This document shows positions 26,665 to 39,379 of a stretch of 64,000 nt of DNA, one piece after another. The DNA is from Brachypodium distachyon (Eukaryota > Streptophyta > Magnoliopsida > Poales > Poaceae). The stretch's first letter is position 1. Each line of letters begins with the position of its first letter. The DNA is taken from NCBI RefSeq assembly GCF_000005505.3, contig NC_016131.3, forward strand, positions 31,363,001-31,427,000, given 5' to 3'. The position numbers and the translations under genes are program-made. The notes under the pieces are model-generated. The model was not told the origin of the DNA. It did no database searches and saw only the letters and a list, made by a program, of their open reading frames with translations.

Positions 26665-29319
26665 ACCATGGGAATGTGTATTTTCATTTCGCTCCCTCGT
26701 TGTTGTATCTATTGTGTACTGGTGTTCGGTTGACTCGGTTCTCTCTCTTTATCCGAAGCAATATCCTTCCTCCTTCGTGAAAACAACACATGCGCGTAGA
26801 CATTACGTTCAGGAAACAAAGCCGTACAACAAGTACAACCCATCCGGGGAACAGTGAATTGCGAACGTCACTTGACTCATCACCCATCTATCTTCAAGCC
26901 GGCGAACGTTTGTTATTCTAAAGCCAGCCAAGCTCGCAAAGCTTTCTTATTTCGGATTGTCAACCCGGAAAAAACATACTCGTAGTTATCGTTCGAAGTC
27001 AACTTGGCAGAACATTTCCACCGAATCGCCTGGCCTCTCCCCCAAGAAAACCCCGCAAACCAGCCCACTGGTTTGCAGAAACACCGCCTCCCCAGGTGTC
27101 CAAGCCGCAAAGTCCCCGAAGGCCGAAGCGGAAGCTAACCCATCGGAAACCACGGGCTCGATCGGGTCGAAGCGTTGGCGCTGACGCGGCGGAGTCACAA
27201 AACCGAACGCATCGCCGCACGTTGTTTGGATATGTATCATGCGTAGACCGCGCAGTAGTTGTACTACTGGCTATACACGGGATTTCTTCCTTCCCTCTGC
27301 ACGCCTTGTTTGTTGTTCAGATTCAGATATTCCTCGGTTTCCCCTGTTTTGGCCCTGTTCCGCGACGAAACGCGGCAGGCAGTGCGGCACCGCATTTCCG
27401 GACAGTAGAGCCCTTTTTGTCAACAGCGGCGCGCGATAGCCTTTTACGCGTCGCGGCTAACTGGAGATCACTTGTAAACCGTGTGCTCCGTAGGAACACG
27501 GGAAGAGGGAACTGGAAAGCACGAGATGATCGAGTGCTTGCGCGCTTGCAAGCAGGGAGGGTCTAGGTGGTGCATCGATCGGTTGTTAGCCAGCCGGCGA
27601 CGCGACGTACATCAGGTTAAATCGCATGGAATCCTCCTGGCGTGCAGGCTCGGTTTTCCGGTGTGTGTTTGAGTAAGAACCGACCCAAATATCCAGCGAA
27701 AACTCTCGTCCAGTGAAAACCTGAAAACTTTCGCTGCGAGGTGTTGGATCGAGAATGTATGGCAAGATCGAAGTGGGATTGGGACCGGGCACTTAAACGA
27801 CATTTGCGCAAAACACCCTGCTTTTACATACAAAACTCGGTAACGATTGGGCAAAACTGAAACGACTCGTCCTCGTTCCGATCGAAATCACCATGGCCCA
27901 TGGAGCCTCGTCTGCCTCCAATCGCCAGCACTGGCCCTCCGCGGGGAAAGCAAGCTGGGATTCCGAGCCATTGGGGTACCGTCGCGGCTGCTCCCCCTCG
28001 CGAGTTGCAGGCGTGCAGCGCCAGGCCGCCAGCCCCGTCCGTCAATTTGACAGGTCGCCGCCGCACGGCCGTATACCTGAGTACCCGTCAAGCAGAGAAT
28101 TTTGCGTGGTTCTCATGCGCTCATTCAGCATTCCACGTTTTGTTGCTGTTCCCTCGTCCCCTTAGAGGAATACTCCAATACTTAATCAAACCGTATAGGT
28201 ATGGGCTGCAGGTATGCTGATTCACTCGTATACTGCCTGTACTCTGTACGTATCACCAGCCGTTCAGACTCGTGCTTGTTTCAGTTGTATTGTACCAGCT
28301 CTCTGCATACCTGTACGGACGTCCTGTCGGTATGGAGGCGGTACAGTTCGAATGGTATTTGTCGACTTGAGTATTTGACGTCAGTCATAACAAAGACCGC
28401 CACTGTATCGAACAGTACACAAAAACAAGGAGCAGATTAGAACGATACAATGGCAAACTTGATTGTGGTTTCCATCAGATATATCAGGCATGACGTGAGC
28501 CGGAACTGTGATGAAAAGATATAACGGACGGACTCACGCAAAAGTAAATAACTCCTTTGACGGCTGTTGCTGTCGGGCCAGTAAACCCTGACGGCCTGAC
28601 ACATACTCTATCTGAACCCTGTTGCTCCCTTTGGCGTCGTTCCTACACGCGCGCCGATTTGTAAGCTCAATTCAACTGACGGTTCCCCACAAAAGCCAAG
28701 TCAAACGCGGTTCGATTCGATCTGCACAACAATGCTGATCATAGCAGTAGATCGACCTGCCCATCTGACGCAGTTAGTTAAGCCGATCGATCTCTATCTG
28801 AAGAGTTAATATCATCCGCGCCGCCTGTGTGGCGCAGGCCGGACAGCGACCTGAACGGCCCCCAAGGCTGACGGCTCCTGCCGGGAACCGTAGCTTTCAG
28901 CCTCCCATATGGTCGCTGCACGCGTCCCCTTCGGAGTTTCTTGGACAGGAAGCAGTGTGTGAATTGTTACTTCTTTGTTGAAGTTTCTTTTCTTGCTTGG
29001 TTCATGGTTTCTGGTTTGCCAGACGGCCCTGCGTTGTCCCTTTTTTATCGGACAGTGTGGACCTATAATCTCTGACGCTAGCGGTGAGCAAAATCTCCAC
29101 CCAATAGTAAAAGTAGTTCAATGCTAATGATGCTGAGGACGCAGATCCTTGACATATTCAGTGCTACATGCTCCACTGCATGACTATATTTGGTTCATGA
29201 CTGATATTGCCACAACTAACTTTCAGTCCCGAATGAAATGGCCAACATGTGAGGATTCTCTCCAAGGGTGAAGCCAGAAAAACACCTTTGAGGTCACTCT
29301 TCATAATTTACTGATGTCA
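26665..29319. other. Intergenic, no supported gene
   Basis: Moderately GC-rich at 27000-28100, with short open frames on both strands that do not resemble known families and lack consistent coding signal. No terminal repeats or RNA gene were noticed. Confidence 0.5.
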
Positions 29320-29328
29320 TTGCATATC

Positions 29329-29753
29329 GAGTAAATTTCACAGAACCACACTTTTTGTGGCAGTGGTCTCACAAAACCACAGTTGTTGCTACCAGTCTCA
29401 CAAAACCACAACTCTTGGGGCAGGGACTCTCAAAAAACCCTAATCTCGATGATTAGGCGGCTTGATGGTGTTTCTGACGACCGGGGCCCACAAGTCAGTT
29501 GCCACGTCTGCCTCCCCGACCAGTCTCCAATGCCACGGCCCACAAGTCAGTTGCCACGTCAGCCTCCCCGACCCGTCTCCAATGCCACGTTGTGGGTCCG
29601 GGTCGTCAGAAACACCATCAAGCCGCCTAATCATCGAGATTAGGGTTTTTGAGACTCCCTGTCCCAAGAGTTGTGGTTTTGTGAGACTGGTAGCAACAAC
29701 TGTGGTTTTGTGAGACCACTGCCACAAAAAGTGTGGTTCTGTGAAATTTTCTC
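29329..29753. mobile_element. Mutator-like foldback MITE with 9-bp target duplication
   Basis: A 425-bp element flanked by identical TTGCATATC direct repeats (29320-29328 and 29754-29762), the 9-bp target duplication typical of MULEs. Ends are GAGTAAATTTCACAG / CTGTGAAATTTTCTC. The inverted repeats extend about 160 bp on each side (29329-29490 and 29592-29753), so the transcript would fold into a long near-perfect hairpin. The centre is a 52-bp tandem duplication (29485-29536, 29537-29588). It has no transposase. Confidence 0.88.
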
Positions 29754-29762
29754 TTGCATATC

Positions 29763-30408
29763 ATTAAGAGTATTCCTCTGTTACTAAGAAAGATTAGCAA
29801 AAACGCATGGTTAAAAAACCGTGGCAATAAAAATAATGATATGACCAAGATTTGTGTTTATGGTAGGCTACAGACCAGGCAATTTATATTATTTTTAGGG
29901 TGACAAGCCAATTTCCTAGTTATACCAATGCTTGAGCTATCGCAAAGTTATCCTGCAAAGATGTCAACCTTGTTTTGAAAACAACTAATTTCATTGCTCT
30001 TCAAGCATCTACACCTAGATGGCAGTGTTGGATCTAGGATTCTATCACCGAGGTGCCACATTTCACATACACAAATGTATGTTCTCTCTTGATAAAATTA
30101 ATGAGATCCATGACAAAAAATCCTTCCAAGTTTCAATAACCACGAGGATAAAAAAATCTGTAAATGAATTTAGAGGTTTCAAGAGGCTAATTAACAGGCA
30201 AACAAGCAACTATCTTTGATGACTCCTGTCAGTTGGCAAGGGAGTTCTTAAAGGCAACATATGAACAATGTTCACATGAGGCGAATAGAGTAGTGCATGA
30301 AATTGCTAAACAAGCCAACGGTGGCCTAGCTACCATCTGTTTGGCTGGATGAAACTCCTAGTTTTATTGTACTGATCATGGTGGACAATGTAACCAAAGC
30401 GGCGATTG
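29763..30408. other. Intergenic, nothing recognised
   Basis: AT-rich sequence with no coding signal and no terminal repeats noticed. Confidence 0.5.
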
Positions 30409-32362
30409 TAGCGGTGCCGGTATGTACCGGAACCCTACGAACCGTCCATTCGGGTTTTGAGATCAACGGGCGCCGAATCAGTATTTAACTTCTCGCAGCT
30501 TATACGCACGGGCGCAAGGCGTATTTCCCCTGTCGCTATACTGGGGTCCACCTGATCCCATCTCCCTCTCCGCGTGAGATCCGCACGAGCCGCTACCTCT
30601 CTCATGCCCCCCACCTCCAACTCCGCCGCCGCCTGTACGCCCCTCCACGCACGCCGGGATCGGCCGCGCCGCTTCCCTCCATCCTCGCCGACGAGCCGCC
30701 CCCCTCCCTCCCTGCGACCGGGCTGGATCCGCACCGACCAGCCCCTCCTCCGGCGAGATCTGGCGCCTCCAGCCCTCCTCCTCCCTCTGCGAGAACCTTC
30801 GCCGCCATCCGCATCCTCCGCCTCCCAGGTGACCTCTCTCTCTAATGTCTTATGGCCCACGCCCGTGTCAGGCGTCCTGTACTTGCGAGTCTCCATTGCG
30901 AAGCTCGTCCCCTCCGTCTCCGTTCCTCCTCCTTCGTTCGGTGTACTGTTGTACCTCTCTGTTGTACCTGCCGCCACCGGCTCCTCCTCCTCCGCCGTGC
31001 GCGGGCTGCCGGTACTCCTCCCCTTCCCTGCTCTGAGGCCTCCCCTCCACCTGCGCCCTGGACCCAAGGCTACCCCCTTGCGCCTTGGCCGGACAGGGCC
31101 GGATCCGACCGCCCTCGACCCCGCAGACGCTGGATCCCGCCTTCCTTGGTCCTACCGCAGCCGGATCCAGGTGAGTTCTCTCTCCCCTCTCCCTCTCAGA
31201 CTCTCTCTCTCTCTCTCTCCAGATCTGTGGGGAAATGCTGGCTCCGCCTGCTGCTCTTCGTCAAGCTACAACGCCGCCGAAAGTGCAGGCTCGGCGTCGT
31301 GGTGCTCAACTTCCTCCTCCCGGGGTCCATTTTTTATTATTTTGATCAGATGGAGACCAGCAAAAATTGGTCGAATTGTTGCGAATTGAAAGCATATGGT
31401 TCAGCATGTTGTTGCGAATTTGGTTGTTTCGGATTTGGTTCAGGAAAATATTGATTTCCATGTGTGTTGGATTGAGATATTTTTGGTATATCATTGAATT
31501 TTGTTGATATATCATTGAAATTATTGGTATGCCAATGAAAAATCAATGGTTTGTTGATGTATCATTGAAATTATTGATGTGGCATTGAAAAATCAATGGT
31601 ATTGAATTTCATTGACATATATTATTTAGTTGATATGTTGCTGAATTTTCAATATCATTGATATTCCATTGAAAAAATTGTTATTCTTCCAATGAAATAT
31701 TAATCAATGGTACTGAAAAATTAATTTCCATGTGTGTTGGGTTGAGATACTTTTGGTATATCATTGGATTTGTTTGATATATCATTGAAATTTATTGGTA
31801 TGGCAATGAAAATCAATGGTTTGTTGATGTATCATTGAAATTATTGGTATGCCATTGAAAAATCAGTGGTACCGAATTACATTGACATATATTATTTAGT
31901 TGATATGTTGCTTAATTTTTGATATCATTGATATTCCATTGAAAAATATTGTTATTGTTTCAATGAAAATATTAATCAATGGTATTGAAAATAGTAATGA
32001 TATTCAGTTAAATAACAACGATATTGAAATTCAATGGTATATCGATGATATGATATATGTCAGTCGAATTAGTAATGGAATTTTCGTAAAAATAGCAATG
32101 AAAATCAATGAAATAGTAATAATGTGCACAATTGATACACACTGATAACTGCGAGCACTGGGACAGCACACGTGGGTGGGGCAGACTGCTGGGACAACAC
32201 ACGTGGATGGGGCAGACTGCTTGAGAAATACGCAGACTGCTTAAGGAATACAAATTGACGGTCTATTAAAAACAGAGCAAATACATGGGGGTTGGGTGGG
32301 GGTTTTGTTACGTCGCAAGAAATGACTGGAGGGGTGGACACCGGTAGAAACCGGCACCGCTA
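30409..32362. mobile_element. Unclassified element with short inverted ends
   Basis: The two ends are a 22-bp imperfect inverted repeat: TAGCGGTGCCGGTATGTACCGG at 30409-30430 reads the same on the opposite strand at 32341-32362 except for three central bases. Between them lie a GC-rich segment (30540-31250) with an open frame from 30574, a CT-rich tract and two donor-like sites (CAGGTGAC near 30828, CAGGTGAG near 31169), then an AT-rich tandem repeat. If the outer TA is the target duplication, the element would be mariner-like. No transposase is recognisable, and the GC-rich part could be a captured 5' gene fragment. Confidence 0.4.
31455..31995. repeat. 270-bp tandem duplication, AT-rich
   Basis: The block starting TTTCCATGTGTGTTGG at 31455 recurs at 31725, exactly 270 bases later, and the two copies stay similar to about 31995. 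Each copy is built from a shorter 'tatcattgaa' / 'caatggta' motif. The repeat lies inside the element with inverted ends. Confidence 0.85.
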
Positions 32363-33603
32363 TAAAACACTTTTGCCAATGTAACTCTACTTAATCAATA
32401 AAGTTAACTTTGTTGGAGGAAAAAAAAATGCAAGCACACCACTACAGATTAACCTTGCTAACCTGATTGTTAAGTTCTTGCAGAATGCTTAGGGGGCATC
32501 AATATATAAATGAGGAATCTAACAAGTGGATTAAGAAACAAATCCCATATTGTGAAAGCCCCAACCTTTCTGTCAAGCCATTCTCACACATACAACAACA
32601 ATGCCCTTCTTTGATTTTTTTTTTATTTACGAAACAACAGAACGTGTCATTATACTTAAATCATGGCTTCGTCCTCTTCTTGTTGCTTAGACTTTTGTGG
32701 GATTTGATAAAATACCATACATGCCGGTTCACTTGTCGTGACTTCTGTTTTTCGGAGGCTGTCCATCTGGCGAACAAAGGGGGTAATTTGTGCAGTTTCG
32801 CACGTTGGATCCCACCATTGGTAGGCTAGATGACAATGATGCGCACTATGGGGTAAGTGGCTATCAGAAGATCCAGAACTTGCAGTACATGACCAGGGGA
32901 AAGTGGTATCATTAATATTCCACTTGTGATCATGTCCACATACTAAGTTAAACCATGCAGCACGAACACTGAACATAGTTTAATTAGTTACATAACACGT
33001 GCTTGAGGCATAATTCCTTTTCTTTGTTTTTCTCCCAGTAACAACATACACTGTCTATACAAATTATGTTCCTGAAAGGCAAGGAGGCTGAAACTTGAAA
33101 GTTACACACCGCAACGCTAATAAACACATTGGGTGGGGGCAGCTAGACAGCCAAATTAAAGTGCTACAAACCGAGACAAATACATGATGATTATTACTTT
33201 TCACATATCAATCTCAACCTACCCAGACTAATTAAAACCCTGCCTATGTTTCTATTCTCTGTGTTTCTGACCGCTTTTCTTGGATCACCACCTTATTTTC
33301 TACATGAAGCACACGGCCACCACTCCATGGGCGCCGGCCATGGCCATGGCCTTGTATGCTATTTGACAACCTTTGTCAATATATTGATGCATGCATGTAT
33401 ACACATACTTGACCTACATTATTGTATATGCATGTATTTATGTATATGTATATACAAGTATATATACGTACCTGGCTAGCTAGCTAGGTAGTGACCTACT
33501 AACTGGATCACTTCACTACTCCGACCTGACTGACACAGTGCATTACTGCTAGTAGTGATAGGATTGTCACTTGACTGAAGAGGCTGAGAGCTTTCACTGG
33601 AGT
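32363..33603. other. Region downstream of the PLATZ gene; no gene seen
   Basis: Mostly AT-rich. The part nearest 33604 is probably the 3' UTR of the PLATZ gene on the minus strand. No other feature is supported. Confidence 0.5.
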
Positions 33604-36600
33604 CTAACCGTAGAACGGCGCACGGTGAGGGATGCCCTTCCTCCTGGACGGCCGGCACCGGTTCATCGGCGGTGTCGTCGGCGTGATCGACCCGGTGTTC
33701 GACCTGCTTCCTTCGTCGTCGGACCACCGGATCCCCCGGTCGAAGCGGCCGAGCTCGAACCCGGCCCTCCGGACCTTCCTGGGGCTGAAAGAGTCATCGG
33801 AGCCGTAGCCATCGCCGCCGGAGTCCTGGCCACGCTTCGGCCGGATGGCGAACGTCAGGGTCGGGTCCCACTGCATTCCCCCGAGCTGAAAAAATATGAT
33901 CACATCAAACGCCAGGAACAAGAAGGCATCAGTGAAACTACTACAGCAAAGTAAAATCATGGTACTGATTAGTTAATTAATGTAGTCCAAGTATACACGG
34001 CAGAAGCTCTGAATTTTCCGTGGCCACAAGTGTAGCTTTCGAAGGAACCCGTGAAGTGAGCTGACGACGACGTGTGAAAAAACTTGATGGTATGGATGTA
34101 GATTATCCATCTGTCGTCCTTGCACTTACTGATCAACACCGGCCTGGAACATCTATCATCTCGTTGTCGCATTGATCGACACCGCTTATATAGTTTTTTT
34201 AATCAAAATTTATAGAGCTTGAAAAAGTAGTTACTCTACCTGCCTATAGTGATTCCCTTTAATTTTTGACCTAGACAAATTGTTGAAAATACTACTACTT
34301 ATTAGTAGTTGTTAGCAATAGTACTAGACTGACTACTAGCTTCTTTTTTTCGTAAAGGGGTTCTCCCCAGACTGACTACTAGCTACACATGCCTTGCAAT
34401 TAACCACACACATGGGGATCGATGGACGTTAACTAAAGTCATCCTCTCAATTTTCAGCTAACGGGACATGATACATAACTACTCTGACCTCTGAATCACA
34501 TCAACTTAATCACTCTATGAAAGTTATGTTTGCAATGCAAGCAGTAACTTTACCATGACTTCACAAAAGAAGAAGAGAACTCCCTAGCTAGCTACTATAA
34601 TAAGACGAATGCAGGGGACTAAAAAAATAGATGCTATCTCAAGTCAAAATTTGAAATCATGATTACCAATATCTTCAAAAATAGACATATTTTCTTGAAA
34701 AGTACTTCCTCAACAAAAATAAGGGACCAAAGTTGTGTCTCGGAGAGAACGTCGATCCAAAATGACAACTTCTTTAGTATCGCAAATAAAAGTGATCCAA
34801 AGGGGTGTCACTCTCTTCCCCTAGGTATGCTAAACTTCGAAATTAGGAGTACCTACATTTGCAAAATTACCATAGCTAAACACATCAAAAGATTCCAAAC
34901 CAGACAAACACATGACAAGTGATTCGGTAGATAGAACATCACTTCTGAGAAGTCAACTTTATCTGGATAACGCATAGCTTCTCTTTTCTGAAGGGAAAGG
35001 GGCGGCCGGGCTGGTTTAACTGGATATATACATGACGCATACATGCATCTCTGAAAGAGCAAACAAAAGCAAGTCTATTATGGCTGAAAGATCCGGAGAC
35101 GATGATGCCTCAACTCTACCTACTCCCGAAAGCAGCCTTCTCCTAAACTAATATATACATTGGCTTCAACTCCTAAGGGCAGTTCTCCTACACTAATGCT
35201 CATTCTGATTACAACAAGATGGATATAAATTAGCTTTAAAAAGATTGCTGACATCAGTTATATGTATATCCCGTGTTTCAGTTTCTATGTATGTTCTTCC
35301 TTTTGGCCTTGGGGCTATAACTTGTTGGTTGCTCTTTCTTTTGATCTTGGGGCTTAAAAAATGTGACTCGCTACATATAGGCAACAGAATGTACATGGTT
35401 AAAACCTGCCAAGCAGTTTCAGGTATGACCATATTTGCAGCAGCATATATCGATGGAAATGGATATGCAGGATGAAAGTTAGCTATAGAGCAAGAGAGAT
35501 AGATAAAGGGGACCCATTTTTAGGTGCATTTAACGGCTGCGCACGTACCAACGCGCAAAAAGTTCAAAGGGGCAATAATTAGGATCTAGCGATGGAATGT
35601 CAGTACTGTACAATACAAGGTTAGGAGAAAAGAAAGACCTAATAATAACCTTACCATGAAAGCTTAAATGGGTCAGATACTGAATTTGATGACGTTCTCG
35701 TGCGTGTTGCTCACACAGTGCATGGCCGGCCGGACATATATGCTAGGAGTGGAGGGGGGGCTCTTACTTTAATTTCTCCGGCCAGCAAGCCTCCGCAAAA
35801 TGGTTTTCAGTTTCGTTGCCGAAAAGAACAAAAAGGTCTCGAGGTTGTTGGATTGGCATGGTGCAAACGTGGTCCAAGATTATCCAGAAGCCACTCTACT
35901 ACACTAGCTAGGACATGGATAGCTAGCTAGCTCCCTGTTTGCCTAGGACATCTTCACCATGTCCTCCCCAAGGCAAGATAGGCAAACCGATATCAATTTT
36001 TATGGCAGTGCATAATCGTCCCATGTCACTTTTTATGGCTGCATTCTTCTCACTTCTCAGCCAGGCCAAATGTGCTCGCACCGTCTTCTGGCACTAAGTA
36101 TGGAGAGCTTCCTGCGATGCTTTCAGCCTAGTGCCGGCCAAATGGCGAATGCGGCTGGCCGTTGGTTTGTGGTCACTCACTCCAGGTAGAGAGAGAAAGA
36201 ATGCAGGAGCAGGACCAGAGCAACCCCCTTCCCCATTCCCTGAAGAATGTTAGCTTAATAATTGCTGCTTTTGTGTGCGCTAATTCGTCCTCCACTGACA
36301 CCCCCTTTCCGCAATAGGATACGCCTACTTTCCCCCCCTGGCGTGGCGTGGAGCCGTGGACACAACACTCACCAGCACCGCACATCAAAACATAGAAAAA
36401 AAAACACTTGCATTGCATTGCACATCTGAGGTGGCCGTTGACCCCACACAAACCAAGCCGCCTCACAAAGCGTTTCAGAGAGATAGCCAGAGAGCAATAT
36501 TTTCGCAGAGAGAAACAAAAAGAGGGATTGTGGCTGGCAGCTAGCTATAGCTCTATAGCAATAGCTTGGAAGCAACGGCTGGCCGGCGGGGGAAGAAACA

Positions 36601-37407
36601 AGCTAGAGCTAGAGCTAGTCACGGAGAATAGATAGAGAGATGGGTTGAACAAGTCTTTGTGTGTAACGTAGTACCTTGCATCCGAGGGAGCAGAAGCGGA
36701 ACGAGTCCGGGAGGCTGCGGCAGCAAATCTCGCAGGTGTTGGTGACCCCTTTGCCCGGCCTCGCCTGCGGCCTCCCGTTGAGGAACACGATCTTGGCGCT
36801 GTTGATCACGTACGTCTGCACGTGCGCGATGTCGATCAGCTTCCCCACCTCCGACACCCTGATCACGTTGTGGTACGACGAACGCCGTATCTGCAATAAC
36901 AAACAAAATTAACCACACCATTTAATTTAATTACCCATGGATCAGCAATCGACCAATTTCAAGCTCTTTGAGCAAGAATTTCTATGTAGATTGAATTGAT
37001 TGATGATGTAAATACCTGGACGACGTGGTGGTCGCGGTGGGCGGGGAGGCAGTAGGAGCAGAGCGCGCCGGCGGCGGCGGCGCAGCTGAGGCAGAAGAGG
37101 TTGCACTCGTTCTTGCTCAGGTCCGGGTGGGCGCGGCAGGGGACGAAGAAGCTCGTGCCCAGCAGCGGCTGCAGCCATGGCGGGCCCAGGTCCTCCTCCG
37201 ACCGCACCATGGCTCCCTGGCTCTGCACGCTCACCATCACCTGCACAACCGCATCTCCAAAACACACGCAGAAAACCCAATTTCACCCCTCGTCTCCAAA
37301 ACACAAAATGCAACTCCAACTCTAGCGAGCTAGCTACATGTATGTACAGATCAATTAATCTGTGCCAATTAATTAACAAGGGGGGATAAACAACGGAACC
37401 TTACCAT
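33604..37407 (-). CDS. PLATZ zinc-binding transcription factor
   Basis: This plant-specific zinc-dependent DNA-binding protein belongs to a family known for repressing A/T-rich promoters and, in cereals, for affecting grain filling and growth. Exons on the minus strand: 37407-37405 (ATG only), 37240-37016, 36890-36675, 33885-33604. The phases join to 241 residues, a usual length. Visible landmarks: [16 protein letters not shown]; the first Cys/His cluster C-x2-H ... C-x3-C-x2-C ... C-x2-C ... HRDHH; then [17 protein letters not shown] and [19 protein letters not shown]; then the second cluster [20 protein letters not shown], with exon 4 beginning LGGMQWD. The acidic/basic C-terminus ends APFYG. 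Exon 1 ends exactly after ATG. If that exon is skipped, the in-frame ATG at 37237 gives a protein two residues shorter. The 2.8-kb third intron splits the domain tail from the C-terminal region. Confidence 0.93.
33886..36674 (-). other. PLATZ intron 3, no embedded gene
   Basis: This 2789-base intron, clean GT-AG, has only short frames. I saw no transposon ends, RNA gene or second promoter in it. Confidence 0.6.
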
Positions 37408-37829
37408 GCTACTACACGACGCTCTTTGAACTTCTTCCAGGGTCAGTAGTCAGCAGCAACACCTTCAGATTGCAAAACGAAGAAGAGAGAATCAATCTTG
37501 CTGCTGATTAAGGGCCTACCCAAGTACCCAGGATGAATGCAGGAAGATAGACAGAGAGAGAAAAATTAAAGTACACACGATGTGATGGGGCAGGGCCCCG
37601 GATAACAACTGTATATATGTTTAACGAATCAGTCGCTTACCTGCTCGACGGGCAGAATTTGATTGAGGATCGGAAGAAGAGGCGGAGCTTTTGCAGCTAC
37701 GAGTGGAGGCGAGAAGAAGAGGAGGAGGGGATTCGATTGTTCGGGTCGGGCCTTCTGGAAATCGAGAGCAAGAACAGGTATCGTGTGATCGTATATATCA
37801 CAGGAAAGGAAAGGGAAGGAAAGAAAATG

Positions 37830-37837
37830 TATTTATA
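37830..37837 (-). promoter_or_regulatory. Possible TATA box of the PLATZ gene
   Basis: TATAAATA on the minus strand. A donor-like site (GAGCAG then GTAAGC) near 37640 suggests a non-coding first exon followed by a 5' UTR intron before the ATG at 37407. Confidence 0.4.
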
Positions 37838-39379
37838 TGGACAGATATATGTCGATGCTTTCTTTGTTTTCCTCTCTTTCTTGACAACGAGATAAGGAAA
37901 AAGGAAGAAAAACGCGAAATGGAACGGTGGAGCTAGGAGAGGCCGATGTAAGGCGGTTTGGTTTGCATCGATCAGAGACGTGTCCACGGTTCTTTCCTGC
38001 GATAGCTAAAGCTCCCGAAAAGAAATCGGCTTTTTCGGTGTGCCCGCCCATCCTTTGACGTAATTGCGCAATTCTCTCCACCCGTTTTTCTGTTTTCGTC
38101 CGTGAATGAAAAATTGTTCCCACTCAGATATTCATCGGCAAAATCGTACTAGTACAGTATATGCCTCTCGTTTCTGTGAATTAGCCCAATACTTCAATCC
38201 TAGCATAGAATGCGGTAATCTTCAGGCTAAATAAAAAAAATATTCCCACTTTTACCACCTAACTTTGAAAAAATAGTCATGGAAAATAGAAAATTGGTTA
38301 ACCAAATAATAGAACACACACAAGTAGATTGTGCAAAATGGTTCCCCCGCAAAAAAAAAGATTGTGCAAAATGGTATTACCATAATTTAGGTAATGCTAT
38401 TAAACTCAACCTGTGAACCGGCTCGATTACTTATCATAAGAATTTTCAAGGGTTTTCTTTATGGAGCATAACTAAATAGGCATGCCTTGTATATGTCAGT
38501 GAAAAAGTTTTACAAAAGACTAGGAGGGTTCAGTTTGTAATATAGGGTTTTGTGTGATGTGATAGCGAAAGAGAGCGAGAGATGGCATGGCGGGTATGGC
38601 AGAGAAAAAGAAGAGGGAAAGGGATTCCCACGCCGAGCAATATGGGTCGTCCGATGGGGACTCTGCTTTGTGGAAGATAGTCATCAAGGGTTGATAAGGA
38701 CATTGGTGCTTATGACGAAGGTACCGATTTAATTTTCTTGCTACATTCTTGCTTTCTGTGTGTATTTGCCTGCCATTGGTCTGCATAATCCTCATAATTT
38801 ATTAACAGAATAATACCAATCAGGCATCTTGAGCACCAAGTCATAGTCAAGTTGGATGCATGGTGCCTATGGCTATTTCTAGCGAGCACCCAGCAGTTGT
38901 ACGTGCATAATAGTACTTGATATAGTGCCGCTGTCCTTGAAGAAAGAAACAGTGTTAGGGTATCTTCTTCTTATGTTTGACACGTAAACAGTAAGCTAGT
39001 TAATTGACATGGCCATGCCCTTTCAGAGGACGCAATTACTTTAGGTTCCACTGTTTCAAAATACTTTTTTTATGACAATGCACGGCCTCTAATGTGATAT
39101 TTTGACCATCAGTCTCTCTGCAAATATATTGATTTACACAAAAATGATTATATAATATATAAAATATATTTCATGATAGAATCAGAAGTACTCTCTCTGT
39201 TTCTAAATGTAAGATATTATAGTTTTCTTCTAAGTCAATCTTCTTGAAGTTTGTAAAAAATCTGCCAACATCTGGTTCTTTGGCTAACAAATTATCCTAC
39301 CATAACCTAACTTAGGTACCATTCTTAATATGAGAGGTTCCAAAGCAAGAAAAAGAATGCTTCTTTGCAGTCATGAGAG
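37838..39379. other. Intergenic, no gene
   Basis: PLATZ upstream region followed by AT-rich DNA. At 39193-39280 one end of a mariner-like MITE (CTCTCTCTGTTTCTAAATGTAAG) is visible without a clear partner end. Confidence 0.45.

Noticed and set aside
26028..26687. 219-residue minus-strand frame
   Set aside because: It is an alternative frame of the PADRE gene; only the 191-residue frame carries the family core.
30435..31067. 210-residue minus-strand and 271-residue plus-strand frames at 30.4-31.4 kb
   Set aside because: Both are low-complexity, Arg/Gly- or Pro/Ser-rich, and lie in the element with inverted ends. No family similarity was seen.
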